A DNA stretch of 64,000 bases, taken from the NCBI GenBank assembly GCA_017624235.1, contig JAGANL010000013.1, forward strand, positions 124,001 through 188,000, written 5' to 3'. A program made the translations under genes and the position numbers. Below are positions 27,501 to 35,089 of this stretch, piece by piece. The first letter of the stretch is position 1. Each line of letters opens with the position of its first letter. The notes under the pieces are model-generated. The model did no database searches, was not told where the DNA came from, and was given only the letters and a program-made list of their open reading frames with translations. The DNA comes from Lachnospiraceae bacterium (GTDB taxonomy: Bacteria > Bacillota > Clostridia > Lachnospirales > Lachnospiraceae).

Positions 27501-28313
27501 AATACCGCCTGTGGAAGTAATCTTATCCTCATCCGTCATCATAGTCGAAAAATCCATGGAGAAATTCAGATTCATTCCGTTCTGCTCATCTCCCTCCGCC
27601 TCCTTGACGGTTTCTGCCGTAGCATTGATATTTCCCTCATTGATACAATTACTGATTCGACCCTCATTGATGCCTGCAATGCCGCCTGTTTTTTTCGTGC
27701 CTAACAGCTTTCCTTCATTCCGGCATCCACTGATCAAACCCGTTGCTTCATTGTATCCGACAATTCCTCCTGCTGCCTCCTTTGCAATGACCTCTCCCTC
27801 AAAACGGCAGTCCTGAATCGTGCCACGGTTCGTTCCCGCAATACCGCCGATGTTAATTCCGGTTCCGGTCGGCTGAAGCTTTCCCTGAATCGTCAGGTTG
27901 CGGACGATTCCTTCTTTCTCTACAAACCGAAAGAAGCCCATATCCGATCCTGCTTCCTCCATCACGTAACCACTGATCGTATGGCCGTTTCCTTCAAAAG
28001 TACCGCAAAAGATAGGAATCGGCGCCAGTTTTTCCCCTCTGACATCCAGATCCGCATCCAGACTGAATACCTTGCCTGTCGAATAGGCATCTGTAATACA
28101 TGCTTCTGCAAATTTCTGCAGATCCGATGGCGATTTAATATGTATGACCTCAGCAGTGTTTTCTGTTGCTTCTTTCTCTTCTTTCTTCTGGCCCTCTGCC
28201 ACATTGGCATTGGTTTCAGCCTTTACGACAGCCAGATCCGAGGAGACTGTTGCAGCCGTCACTGCCACACACAGAAACAGGGCAGTCATCTGTAAAAGCT
28301 TCTTATTCTTCAT
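24573..28313 (-). CDS. Giant GLUG-repeat surface protein with C-terminal anchor
   Basis: About 1246 aa. A signal peptide comes first. A first block of GLUG repeats follows (about 75-330; GGIAGTNRGTIQDCRFEG, GGIVGYNEATGLISGC). Next is an acidic coiled-coil stretch (about 345-450) and a low-complexity linker of 13 heptads of the type STGNDSG (about 500-595). A second coiled coil (about 650-800) and a second GLUG block (about 830-970) lead to a terminal membrane helix (MTVVTLCIAAVLAVILILLV) and a Lys/Glu-rich tail. GLUG repeats form beta-helices seen in surface adhesins and proteases. The start at 28313 overlaps the MMPL gene by 11 nt and has AGGAGG 9 nt upstream, so the two are coupled. Function unknown; an extracellular partner of the transporter is likely. 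Confidence 0.8.
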   Translation of the reverse strand: MKNKKLLQMTALFLCVAVTAATVSSDLAVVKAETNANVAEGQKKEEKEATENTAEVIHIKSPSDLQKFAEACITDAYSTGKVFSLDADLDVRGEKLAPIPIFCGTFEGNGHTISGYVMEEAGSDMGFFRFVEKEGIVRNLTIQGKLQPTGTGINIGGIAGTNRGTIQDCRFEGEVIAKEAAGGIVGYNEATGLISGCRNEGKLLGTKKTGGIAGINEGRISNCINEGNINATAETVKEAEGDEQNGMNLNFSMDFSTMMTDEDKITSTGGIAGTSEGVVENSTNHGVIGYPHVGYRVGGIVGYQRGCVDNCRNDGKVQGRKNIGGIVGLFEPYVEINYEEGTSGKLRRQMDDLIDMLSDLSDIAKDADNDTIDNMDAVGDSIDSIKDSIDGYKDYYSDQNDVFLDDLEEALDIVERRIDMLDFNVDGESIVASINGIKSDMDKALAILEAIQKMGISGGGAAGSSTGIMTTSEAVTGEETGSDGNSTGNDSGNTGSDSGSAGNDSGSTGNGSGSTGNDSGSTGNDSSSTGNGSGSTGNDSSSTGNDGGSTGNDSSSTGNDSSSTGNDGGSTGNDNTASLSGSVMSIEETIFRAAPSGGSMTQEEMMQLLNELGISQEDIIRALIAAGYDPTIGIDPNDPVVQAVMQKLIEKKMLELAGNMEKESDKLNQAARDAVGEGKSLVDNADKLGTEIKHVIHVVENHMKDFRDDLKETDEDLSAQMDELDAKIDDLKDRLRDANDDVIAQMDRITDQMHLINDTASDGLDDLEEKINDPDADKELSDYYDDLSDSTDTTQQKGKVLNSQNEGEIISDINGGGIAGSISVEWNTESDFEIVKTGDRSLDSKRTAVGTIYNCKNRNEVTAQNDYAGGIVGRADLGAVVACQNYGDVETTDGDYAGGIAGKSDYMIRNSYTLCNITGHNYTGGIVGEGSSILNNYGMTSVFTEDGEKFGAIAGDADGDVSGNYFVDDGIAAVNGLTYASQAAPVSYEKLIELEETPADFQKFTIRFMGDEGVIKILNCGYGESLSEKDIPAPPERDGILGTWDKLDFTNIHRNMVVRAVYEDWTTALSTGEDVPKVLVSGQFYPDAVLRCEQLNLEELPQLAGYEVKEGYHYQIVSSSTEQQDTVGIHVLTDGYYGKVRAALVRDGKLQLVDGKMDGRYYVFESDQGTEGAFVILKQEINMTVVTLCIAAVLAVILILLVHTRKARKRKAKKQLQGEEEQGKATEQKKTTEQEKEPAKKKTRKK
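26591..26872 (-). repeat. 21-bp coding minisatellite, about 13 units
   Basis: The gene for the GLUG protein holds tandem 21-bp units that encode the heptad GSTGNDS with N/S/G variants. The units are close in sequence but not identical, so copy number could change in frame and alter the linker length between the two coiled-coil parts. On the opposite strand it gives a spurious Phe-Pro-Val-Leu frame. Confidence 0.9.
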
Positions 28314-30633
28314 CTGCTTCATCCTCCTCATTCTCTGATTTATTGACACTGAATGCCGCTTTTTCGGTAATCTTATCCCCAACCAGCAGAATCTGGGGCA
28401 AAATCAGCATAACCAGGATAATCGAAATCAATGTACCCCAGCCAAGCGTAGTACCCAGAGATGCGATAACCGCATTACTCGTAATCTTACCAATAACAAA
28501 GCCCGCACTGCACATGATCGTTCCCGAAGTAATAATGGTCGGGAATGCCTGGTTGAGCGCTTCCACAACAGCCTCCTTCCTGGATGCTATCTGCTGTCTC
28601 AAATCCATATACCGGGTTGTAATCACGATAGCATAATCGATTGTCGCACCCATCTGAATGGAGCTGACTACCAGATAGCTGATAAAGAACATCGTTTCAT
28701 TTTTCAGATACGGAAGCGAGAAATTAATCCAGATACTTCCCTGAATGGTCAGTACCAGCATGAACGGCAGCGCAGCATTCTGGAAGGTAAACAGCAGGAT
28801 AATACCTACAAACAATGCGGTCAGGACACTGATGAGCACATTATCCTTGGAAAAGGATTTGCTCAGGTCATAATTACTGGTCGGATCACCTACCACATAT
28901 ACCTCATCGTACTGCTTTAATGCCAGATCACGAATCCTGTCTACCACTGCAAAGGTTTCCTCTCCCTCTACAGGACCGGTCAACTGCACGACAATACGGG
29001 AATAATTTTCTCCCTCAAGCTGTTCTCTGGCATCACAGATGGCATCATACATTTCGTCGATATCCTCCGACACATCCTCATCCAGACTCAGCGCCCTTGT
29101 CTGCTTCTGCTCGTAAATAAAATCAATCATGCTCAGAATTGAAATATCATATTCATCGATGCTGCTTAAAAGAGCACCATACTCTTCCTTATCCAGCGCA
29201 TAAGCACGATAAACAAAGCGTACCAGATCAATATCGGTATCGGCCACCTCTGCAAACTCTCTCGGATTGAGTTCATCTGTCAGGACATATTCGCCATTGT
29301 CTCCTACCTCTACATTAGACAAGGCCGTAATGGTGTCTACCTCTTCCACATTTTCCAAATCGGCTACAATGGCTGCTTCCCTCTCGTAATCTCCCTTCGG
29401 TACGACAATGGCCATTACATTTGTTGTATCAAAAGTTTCATTGATTCGATTCTTAGATGCAATATATTCATTCTGTTTTTCCGAAACAACGGAATTGACA
29501 TCATATATGTAATGACAGCGGTTCGAGAAAATACAGCCTGCCACTACTACCGCCAGAAAGACCGGAAGCAAAATATAACGTGTCTTTACCACAATCTTAC
29601 CCCAAATAGAAATTTTGGGTACGAAGCTTTTATGTCTGGTTCTATCAATGGCTTTGGAAAACATCATAATCAGTGCCGGCATAAAGCAGAACACGGACAC
29701 CATACTGAGAATAATCGCTTTGGTCAGGACACTGCCCAGATCCCTGCCGATTCCAAACTGCATCAGCATCAATGCGATCATTCCGGCCATCGTGGTCAAA
29801 CTGCTGGAGGAAATTTCAGGTATCGCCTTGCTGAGTGCTACAATCAGCGCCTGCTTCGTATGTAAATGCTCCTTTTCCTCCATAAAGCGGTGAAACAGGA
29901 TAATTGCATAGTCAATTGCCAATGCAAGCTGCAGCACGATATCCACCGCATTACTGATGAAGGAAACCGTTCCGAATAAAAAGTTCGTTCCTTTACTCAA
30001 AATGGCTGCCATTCCGAAGGTCAGCATGAAGATAACGATTTCCATATACGTCGTCGAGGTAAAGAACAGAACGGCAATAATAATCAGCACCGCAATGACG
30101 AGAATGACCTTCATATCCTCCTGAAGGCTTGCCGAGTCATCCTTATCCACGGTAGTATATACATAGGTATCATAATCTGCCAGATATTCTCTTACCTCTG
30201 CAATCGCTTTCTGGCTCAGCTCCGTATCTTCCTCTTCCTCAAAGGCCAGCGTAAAGAGCGCCGAACAGTCCTTATAATACTCCTCCAGCCGATCGTCATC
30301 GTAAGCCTCATCCTCCGGATCATAGAAGCCCACACTGGAAATCCCCTTGATTTCCTCCATATGCTCTGCGAGCTCTTTCGCCTTATCATAGGTAACATTG
30401 GCTACTAGAATCCTGGCGCTGCCGAAGGTCGTAAATTCTTCCTCCATGATGTCCAGACCCATTCTGGTCTCTGTCGTATCCGGCAGATATTCTGTCAGAT
30501 CATCATTGACATTGACCTTGGAGATTGACATCACGCAGAAAACAGCAGCCAGGCCGAAGAATACCAGAAACGCTTTTCTCTTATTCACGATAAAGGTTGC
30601 TATTTTCATCATCAGACTTTTTTTCTCACCCAT
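28303..30633 (-). CDS. MMPL/RND-family transporter
   Basis: About 776 aa with the duplicated RND plan: one membrane helix, a soluble extracellular loop (about 45-160), a bundle of five or six helices (about 160-365), a second helix and loop (about 365-580) and a second bundle (about 580-750). Bundle segments such as QLALAIDYAIILFHRFMEE and QMGATIDYAIVITTRYMDL are MMPL signatures; the Asp-Tyr pair is the proton relay of MmpL3-like pumps. Substrates in this family are usually lipids or hydrophobic compounds. The start at 30633 has AAAGGA 9 nt upstream; an ATG three codons earlier is too close to it. Repressed, on sequence evidence, by the divergent TetR. Confidence 0.88.
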   Translation of the reverse strand: MGEKKSLMMKIATFIVNKRKAFLVFFGLAAVFCVMSISKVNVNDDLTEYLPDTTETRMGLDIMEEEFTTFGSARILVANVTYDKAKELAEHMEEIKGISSVGFYDPEDEAYDDDRLEEYYKDCSALFTLAFEEEEDTELSQKAIAEVREYLADYDTYVYTTVDKDDSASLQEDMKVILVIAVLIIIAVLFFTSTTYMEIVIFMLTFGMAAILSKGTNFLFGTVSFISNAVDIVLQLALAIDYAIILFHRFMEEKEHLHTKQALIVALSKAIPEISSSSLTTMAGMIALMLMQFGIGRDLGSVLTKAIILSMVSVFCFMPALIMMFSKAIDRTRHKSFVPKISIWGKIVVKTRYILLPVFLAVVVAGCIFSNRCHYIYDVNSVVSEKQNEYIASKNRINETFDTTNVMAIVVPKGDYEREAAIVADLENVEEVDTITALSNVEVGDNGEYVLTDELNPREFAEVADTDIDLVRFVYRAYALDKEEYGALLSSIDEYDISILSMIDFIYEQKQTRALSLDEDVSEDIDEMYDAICDAREQLEGENYSRIVVQLTGPVEGEETFAVVDRIRDLALKQYDEVYVVGDPTSNYDLSKSFSKDNVLISVLTALFVGIILLFTFQNAALPFMLVLTIQGSIWINFSLPYLKNETMFFISYLVVSSIQMGATIDYAIVITTRYMDLRQQIASRKEAVVEALNQAFPTIITSGTIMCSAGFVIGKITSNAVIASLGTTLGWGTLISIILVMLILPQILLVGDKITEKAAFSVNKSENEEDEADEE

Positions 30634-30735
30634 TCTGTCCATTCCTTTCTTTCTTATTTATGTGAATTTTCCACTTATCTTAGTACTATCAATAGTTTAC
30701 AAATCGTGCTATAATTTGCAAGAAGCATTATTTTG

Positions 30736-30774
30736 ATTTTATCCCGTTTGAGACATTTTGTCAAAATTGTCTCA
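30736..30774 (-). promoter_or_regulatory. MMPL operon promoter with TetR operator
   Basis: On the minus strand TTGACA (30764-30759), 17-bp spacer, TAAAAT (30741-30736), near consensus. The -35 box is the centre of a 26-bp palindrome at 30749-30774 with arms TGAGACA and TGTCTCA and inner TTT/AAA. The spot and size are right for a TetR dimer that would block the promoter and probably also its own gene. Confidence 0.85.
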
Positions 30775-30798
30775 CCTATATGTCTACAGGAGATTCGC

Positions 30799-31380
30799 AT
30801 GAATACACAAACTACCTCCTCTATTTCCACAGAGCGTACACATGTCCTCTTACGGCAGGCACTTTTTACCTTGCTGTCCGTCAAGCCATTTGATAAAATA
30901 TCCTTAACGGATATTTGCAGGTTGGCCATGGTACCCCGCTCTACCTTTTATCGTCATTTTGAAGACAAATATGCCCTGCTGTACCATTGCTTTGAGCACT
31001 TGCAGAAGGATGCCGGTTTGGAACTGGATATCCGGATTATTCAAAGCCGTGAACGTACGCAGGATTTTTTCGTCACGCTTTTTTCCTTTTTGGAAAAAAA
31101 CAAGACCGGTTACCGCAAAATCATAGCATCAAACAGACAGGACAGCGTAATCGACTGTCTGAGGAACTATCTGGAACAACAGATTTGTGACAATCTGGAG
31201 CTTACCTTTCACAACCAGGTACCAAACGGTTTGCCCGTCGATATGTTCGGCAAGATCATATCCAGCATCATACTGGCGGCCGGACTGAGCTTTATTGAAT
31301 CGGATATTTCCTATGACATTCAGGTATTAGCCGAAAGGCTGGCTCTCTGCACAGACGAAGGGCTGCTTTCTGCGGAATAG
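30799..31380 (+). CDS. TetR-family transcriptional regulator
   Basis: A 193-aa repressor-type protein. The N-terminal TetR helix-turn-helix is clear (ISLTDICRLAMVPRSTFYRH at about 35-55); the C-terminal ligand domain is unassigned. It is divergent from the MMPL operon, with a palindromic operator between them. The start was taken at the ATG at 30799 with AGGAG 7 nt upstream; a frame opening 22 codons earlier runs through the operator. The HD-GYP gene follows after 15 bp and may be co-transcribed. Confidence 0.88.
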   Translation: MNTQTTSSISTERTHVLLRQALFTLLSVKPFDKISLTDICRLAMVPRSTFYRHFEDKYALLYHCFEHLQKDAGLELDIRIIQSRERTQDFFVTLFSFLEKNKTGYRKIIASNRQDSVIDCLRNYLEQQICDNLELTFHNQVPNGLPVDMFGKIISSIILAAGLSFIESDISYDIQVLAERLALCTDEGLLSAE

Positions 31381-31395
31381 GGAAGGAATTGACAC

Positions 31396-32493
31396 TTGAG
31401 AAAACGAAAGTTTATTCATACAAGAATGCTGCAGGATGGAATGGAAATTGATCAGACCATCGTGGATCATACCGGCCGAAAGCTCATTTGCCGTGGTACT
31501 ATATTGGATGAGTATATGATTGCCTCCATGCTGAAAATGGGCATTATGGGAGTATACATTGGTGAGGGACAGGATGAAGATACGACCAGCGACGAAAATC
31601 TTTCTCCTGCTATCCGGGAAACCATTGAAAAGAATACGGTTGCCGACCAAGCCCGGGTACAGTTGAGTGAAAGTGTAAAACAACGGGTTTCCGAAGGAAT
31701 CCGGTATCTTTACAACAATGCCGAGTCTGAGGATTTTACCCAGACCACCAACAGCATCGCCAACAATCTGATGAATGCTGTTCTGGAAAATGACTCCATC
31801 GCTGTCGATATCGACACACTGAAGGTCAGTGATGAATATACCTTTAAGCACAGTGTGGATGTCGCCACCATGGCCATGGTGGTTGCCAGAAAACACGGAT
31901 TTTCCGATCAGGAAATTTATGAGATAGGGGTCTCCGGTCTACTGCATGATGTCGGAAAATCCAGGATTCCTAACGAAATACTGAATAAACCGGGGCGGCT
32001 TACCGAAGAAGAATTTTCGATTATGAAGCAGCACTCTCTGTATGGCTACCGTATCCTACAGGACAAACCTGATATTTCAAACGAAATCCGTCTGGGTGTC
32101 CTGCAACATCATGAGAAGATCAATGGAAACGGATATCCTCTCAGTGTGCCAAAGGAACAGATTTGTTCCTATGCCCGTATTCTGTCGATTGTCGACATTT
32201 ACGATGCTCTGGTGACTGAACGTCCTTATAAAAAAGGCTTTTCCAAGCGCGATGCCGTGGAAATGATTATGGCCATGACCGATGAACTGGATATCTCCTA
32301 CATGCGCAGCTTCCTAAACAGCGTAATCCTCTATCCTGTCGGTTCCACCGTACAGCTCAGTAACGGTGAAAATGCACGTGTTGTTGCCGGGAACCCGGAA
32401 AGCATCCTTCGTCCCAAGGTCGTCGGCCTGAAAACCGGTAAATTATACGATCTGCTGGGTGATTTAAGCTGTGCAAGCATTGTCATCCTATAA
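31396..32493 (+). CDS. HD-GYP cyclic-di-GMP phosphodiesterase
   Basis: 365 aa. An N-terminal region of about 145 residues is followed by an HD-GYP domain (about 150-320). Motifs: HD in SGLLHDVGKS, and HHEKINGNGYPL with the GYP triad, so the c-di-GMP-degrading residues appear intact. No receiver or membrane segment is present, so its input is unknown. The start is a TTG at 31396 with AAGGA 8 nt upstream; the next ATG is ten codons on. c-di-GMP breakdown generally favours motility, in keeping with the chemoreceptors in this window. Confidence 0.9.
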   Translation: MRKRKFIHTRMLQDGMEIDQTIVDHTGRKLICRGTILDEYMIASMLKMGIMGVYIGEGQDEDTTSDENLSPAIRETIEKNTVADQARVQLSESVKQRVSEGIRYLYNNAESEDFTQTTNSIANNLMNAVLENDSIAVDIDTLKVSDEYTFKHSVDVATMAMVVARKHGFSDQEIYEIGVSGLLHDVGKSRIPNEILNKPGRLTEEEFSIMKQHSLYGYRILQDKPDISNEIRLGVLQHHEKINGNGYPLSVPKEQICSYARILSIVDIYDALVTERPYKKGFSKRDAVEMIMAMTDELDISYMRSFLNSVILYPVGSTVQLSNGENARVVAGNPESILRPKVVGLKTGKLYDLLGDLSCASIVIL

Positions 32494-32504
32494 TTGCTTA
32501 TAAC

Positions 32505-32538
32505 AAGAGCCAGTCATACCGATGAATGACTGGCTCTT
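32505..32538. terminator. Bidirectional terminator
   Basis: AAGAGCCAGTCAT-ACCGATGA-ATGACTGGCTCTT, with T and A flanks, between the convergent HD-GYP and rpsR genes. Confidence 0.92.
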
Positions 32539-32562
32539 TAAAATGCTTCTTATTGCAATTTC

Positions 32563-32826
32563 TTATTCTGCAACGTACGGCATCAGCGCGATGTGACGTG
32601 CTCTCTTGATTGCTACGGTTAAAGCTCTCTGATGTTTTGCACAGTTTCCTGTGATTCTTCTCGGAAGAATTTTTCCTCTTTCAGATACGTATCTCTTTAA
32701 CTTATTTACATCTTTGTAATCAATTACATTATCTTTTCCACAGAATACACATACTTTCTTTCTTCTGCGCATTCCGCCTCTTCTCTTCATCGGAGCATCA
32801 GCTTTGTCTGCTTTATTGTAAGCCAT
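32563..32826 (-). CDS. rpsR: 30S ribosomal protein S18, zinc-cysteine form
   Basis: 87 aa. The N terminus carries CVFCGKD and, further on, NCAKH, a potential zinc-binding set typical of the C+ form of S18. The core [20 protein letters not shown] matches the family. It is the last gene of rpsF-ssb-rpsR. Confidence 0.97.
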   Translation of the reverse strand: MAYNKADKADAPMKRRGGMRRRKKVCVFCGKDNVIDYKDVNKLKRYVSERGKILPRRITGNCAKHQRALTVAIKRARHIALMPYVAE

Positions 32827-32857
32827 GGTATTTACCTCCTGTTTTACTCAATCATTG

Positions 32858-33313
32858 TTAATTAAATGGAAGTTCTTCATCAATTCCATCCGGAATGTTC
32901 ATGAATCCGTCACCTGCGGAAGACGGCTCCGGTCTGCCTGCACCGCCGCCAGAGAAACCACCGCCAAATCCATCGTGATTACCGGATGCATTTTTGCTCT
33001 CAGCAAACTCCTGATCCTCTACTACGACATCGGTGGTATATACCTTATTGCCCTCCTTATTCGTATAGCTTCCGGTCTGGATTCGTCCTGTCACTAAAAC
33101 CTTGGTTCCCTTACGGAAATATTTCTCTGCAAATTCACCGCTTCTGCCAAATGCCACACAGCCAATAAAATCTGCGGTTGCATCCTCTCCGTTACGATTG
33201 AATCTGCGGTCTACTGCAAGAGTATATCTGGCAATTGCCATCGGATTGTCACCCTGAGAATATCTTACCTCCGGGTCACGTGTCAATCTTCCCATCAGAA
33301 TTACTTTATTCAT
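32858..33313 (-). CDS. ssb: Single-stranded DNA-binding protein
   Basis: About 151 aa: an OB-fold domain (residues 1-108; MNKVILMGRLTRDPEVRYSQ), a Gly-rich linker (GFGGGFSGGGAG) and the acidic C-terminal tip IDEELPFN, which recruits replication proteins. The start at 33313 has AGAGG upstream; an opening seven codons earlier lacks support. It is sandwiched between rpsF and rpsR, the normal Firmicutes order. Confidence 0.97.
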   Translation of the reverse strand: MNKVILMGRLTRDPEVRYSQGDNPMAIARYTLAVDRRFNRNGEDATADFIGCVAFGRSGEFAEKYFRKGTKVLVTGRIQTGSYTNKEGNKVYTTDVVVEDQEFAESKNASGNHDGFGGGFSGGGAGRPEPSSAGDGFMNIPDGIDEELPFN

Positions 33314-33349
33314 ACTTTCCTCTTTCTGCTGCATATAAGCTATGCAATC

Positions 33350-33640
33350 TTATGCCTCGTCCTGTCTAACGCATAAATATCTGATAACGTTGTCCATGAT
33401 ACGCACACGGCTCTCGATTTCAGCGGGAACTGTAGCATCAGCATCAAAAGCGATGAAATAGTAGAACGCTTCTTTCATTTTCTGAACTTCGTAAGCTAAT
33501 CTCTTCTTACCCCATTCATCAACGTTTGTAACTGTTCCACCGAATCTCTCGATCAGAGCTTTACATCTATCAATTACTGCTGCTCTTTCATCGTCTTCGA
33601 TTTTTGCACTGACAACAACGGCTAATTCGTATTTGTTCAT
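33350..33640 (-). CDS. rpsF: 30S ribosomal protein S6
   Basis: 96 aa, standard S6 length. The start MNKYELAVVVSAKIEDDERA and the segment GGTVTNVDEWGKKRLAYEVQ are typical. S6 binds S18 in the small-subunit platform. An AAGGAGG site precedes the ATG. Confidence 0.97.
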   Translation of the reverse strand: MNKYELAVVVSAKIEDDERAAVIDRCKALIERFGGTVTNVDEWGKKRLAYEVQKMKEAFYYFIAFDADATVPAEIESRVRIMDNVIRYLCVRQDEA

Positions 33641-33666
33641 GCTTCTTTACCTCCTTATGGTCTCTG

Positions 33667-33686
33667 GCCCGCGCCTCACCGCGAGC
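33667..33686 (-). promoter_or_regulatory. Leader hairpin of rpsF-ssb-rpsR
   Basis: In the transcript, GCUCGCG pairs with CGCGGGC (one U-G pair) around a GUGAGG loop, about 26 nt before rpsF. S6:S18-binding leaders are known upstream of rpsF in many bacteria; whether this hairpin is one cannot be settled by eye. Confidence 0.35.
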
Positions 33687-33713
33687 AAGGAATTTAATAT
33701 ATCACAAGTTAGT

Positions 33714-33742
33714 ATGATACCATATTTTCAGGGGTTGTTCAA
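33714..33742 (-). promoter_or_regulatory. Promoter of rpsF-ssb-rpsR
   Basis: Minus strand: TTGAAC (33742-33737), 17-bp spacer, TATCAT (33719-33714). The -35 overlaps the last bases of the upstream DUF951 gene. Confidence 0.65.
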
Positions 33743-33927
33743 GCATTTTTCCTGATTTCTTTCACATTTTTTTCGACTAATTTACGTGCTATCATAATCT
33801 GATGTCCGCATCCGGTGCATTTTAACCGAAAGTCTGCTCCGACACGCAGTACCTCCCACTCCCTGCTTCCGCATGGATGCGGCTTTTTCAGACGCAGCAC
33901 ATCTCCTACCTGAATATCCATCTCCAT
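33739..33927 (-). CDS. DUF951 family protein
   Basis: About 62 aa. The core DIQVGDVLRLKKPHPCGSRE, then LKCTGCGHQIMIARKLVEK, matches the small DUF951 proteins of Firmicutes; the Cys residues (PCG, CTGC) suggest zinc binding. Function is unknown. The start is taken at the ATG at 33927 or two codons later, giving the family length; a longer frame reaches back into the sirtuin gene. Confidence 0.8.
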   Translation of the reverse strand: MEMDIQVGDVLRLKKPHPCGSREWEVLRVGADFRLKCTGCGHQIMIARKLVEKNVKEIRKNA

Positions 33928-33985
33928 CCTGTCCTTTACCTGTTTTCTTCTATATTGTTGTCTTTCGCAATCCTCTATCATTTTT

Positions 33986-34699
33986 CTACAGGCTGCTGAA
34001 AATTTCTCCGATACTGCCACTTACTACCAGATCGGCCGTTGCGTCCCTCGGAGTCGGTGTCTTATTGATGAGAACCAGCTTATTTCCCTGATAGTAATCA
34101 ATCAGACCTGCCGCCGGATAAACCGCAAGGGAAGTTCCTCCAATGATCAGTACATCTGCGTGACTGATAAAATAGATGGCATCCTGCAGAGTCTTCTGGT
34201 TCAGTCCCTCCTCATAGAGTACAACATCGGGTTTCACTCGGCCGCCGCACTCGCAGGTCGGTACTCCTTTGGATTCTACGACTGCCTGCACATCATAAAA
34301 CTTTCCGCACCTTTCACAATAATTACGCAGTACGCTGCCGTGCAGCTCCAACACATTTTTACTGCCTGCCGCCTGATGGAGGCCGTCAATATTCTGGGTA
34401 ATGACCGCCTTCAGCTTTCCTTCCCTTTCCCATTCGGCCAGTTTTAAATGAGCCGCATTCGGTTTGGCATCCAGACAAAGCATCTTATCCCGGTAAAAAC
34501 GGAAAAACTCCTCCGGCTTCTGCCGGTAAAACGTATGGCTCAGAATTGTTTCCGGTGGATAGTCATACTTCTGATTATAAAGCCCGTCCACACTTCGAAA
34601 ATCCGGGATACCGCTCTCCGTAGATACCCCTGCACCTCCGAAAAAGACAATATTATCCGTTTGGTCAATGATTTGTTTCAGTTTTTCGATCTGCTCCAT
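33986..34699 (-). CDS. cobB: NAD-dependent protein deacylase (sirtuin)
   Basis: 237 aa. Removes acyl groups from lysine using NAD+. Motifs are complete: GAGVSTESGIPDFRS, TQNIDGLHQAAG, the catalytic His in LELHGSV, four zinc cysteines (CERCGKF and CECGG) and a C-terminal GGTSLAVYPAAG. This corresponds to the bacterial CobB/SrtN class. An AAAGGG stretch precedes the ATG. Confidence 0.95.
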   Translation of the reverse strand: MEQIEKLKQIIDQTDNIVFFGGAGVSTESGIPDFRSVDGLYNQKYDYPPETILSHTFYRQKPEEFFRFYRDKMLCLDAKPNAAHLKLAEWEREGKLKAVITQNIDGLHQAAGSKNVLELHGSVLRNYCERCGKFYDVQAVVESKGVPTCECGGRVKPDVVLYEEGLNQKTLQDAIYFISHADVLIIGGTSLAVYPAAGLIDYYQGNKLVLINKTPTPRDATADLVVSGSIGEIFSSL

Positions 34700-34794
34700 A
34701 CCCTTTCCCCGCCTTTCTGCAAGTTTATATCCTTACTCTTTATTATACGTTCTATAAATACGCCATGCAAGCCTTAAAACATCCTTACGCCAGG

Positions 34795-35081
34795 CACTTC
34801 CGCCAGCGCCATCCTCCGTCCGTACCAGCCAGAGCCGCCATACAATTTTTGAGGCCACAGCCTGAATGGGGTTTTCTAAATGAAGCAAAAAAACAGTGAT
34901 ATCCGGTCGGGGCGTATTCCATGTGCATCCTTGCACGTGGAATACTAAAATCGGCATCCTTGCCGATTTTTCCCTATGTTTTTGAATGCTTCATTAAGAA
35001 AACACACATTCCGGCTGTAGGCCTCAAAAATTGTATGGCGGCTCTGGCTGGTACGGACGGAGGATGGCGCTGGCGGAAGTG
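34795..35081. mobile_element. Long inverted-repeat element, MITE-like, with twin hairpins
   Basis: The arms 34795-34856 and 35020-35081 are perfect 62-bp inverted repeats, and pairing continues imperfectly inward to about 34886 and 34987. The centre holds two adjacent hairpins with the same apex GCATCCTTGC: GTATTCCATGTGCA/TGCACGTGGAATAC (34914-34945) and AAAATCGGCA/TGCCGATTTT (34947-34970). No transposase frame fits inside. No target-site duplication was seen. The two short frames that cross it read the arms and are not convincing genes. It starts 9 bp after the YdcF gene stop. It fills the gene-free stretch 34700-35089. Confidence 0.7.
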
Positions 35082-35089
35082 TTATGTTC

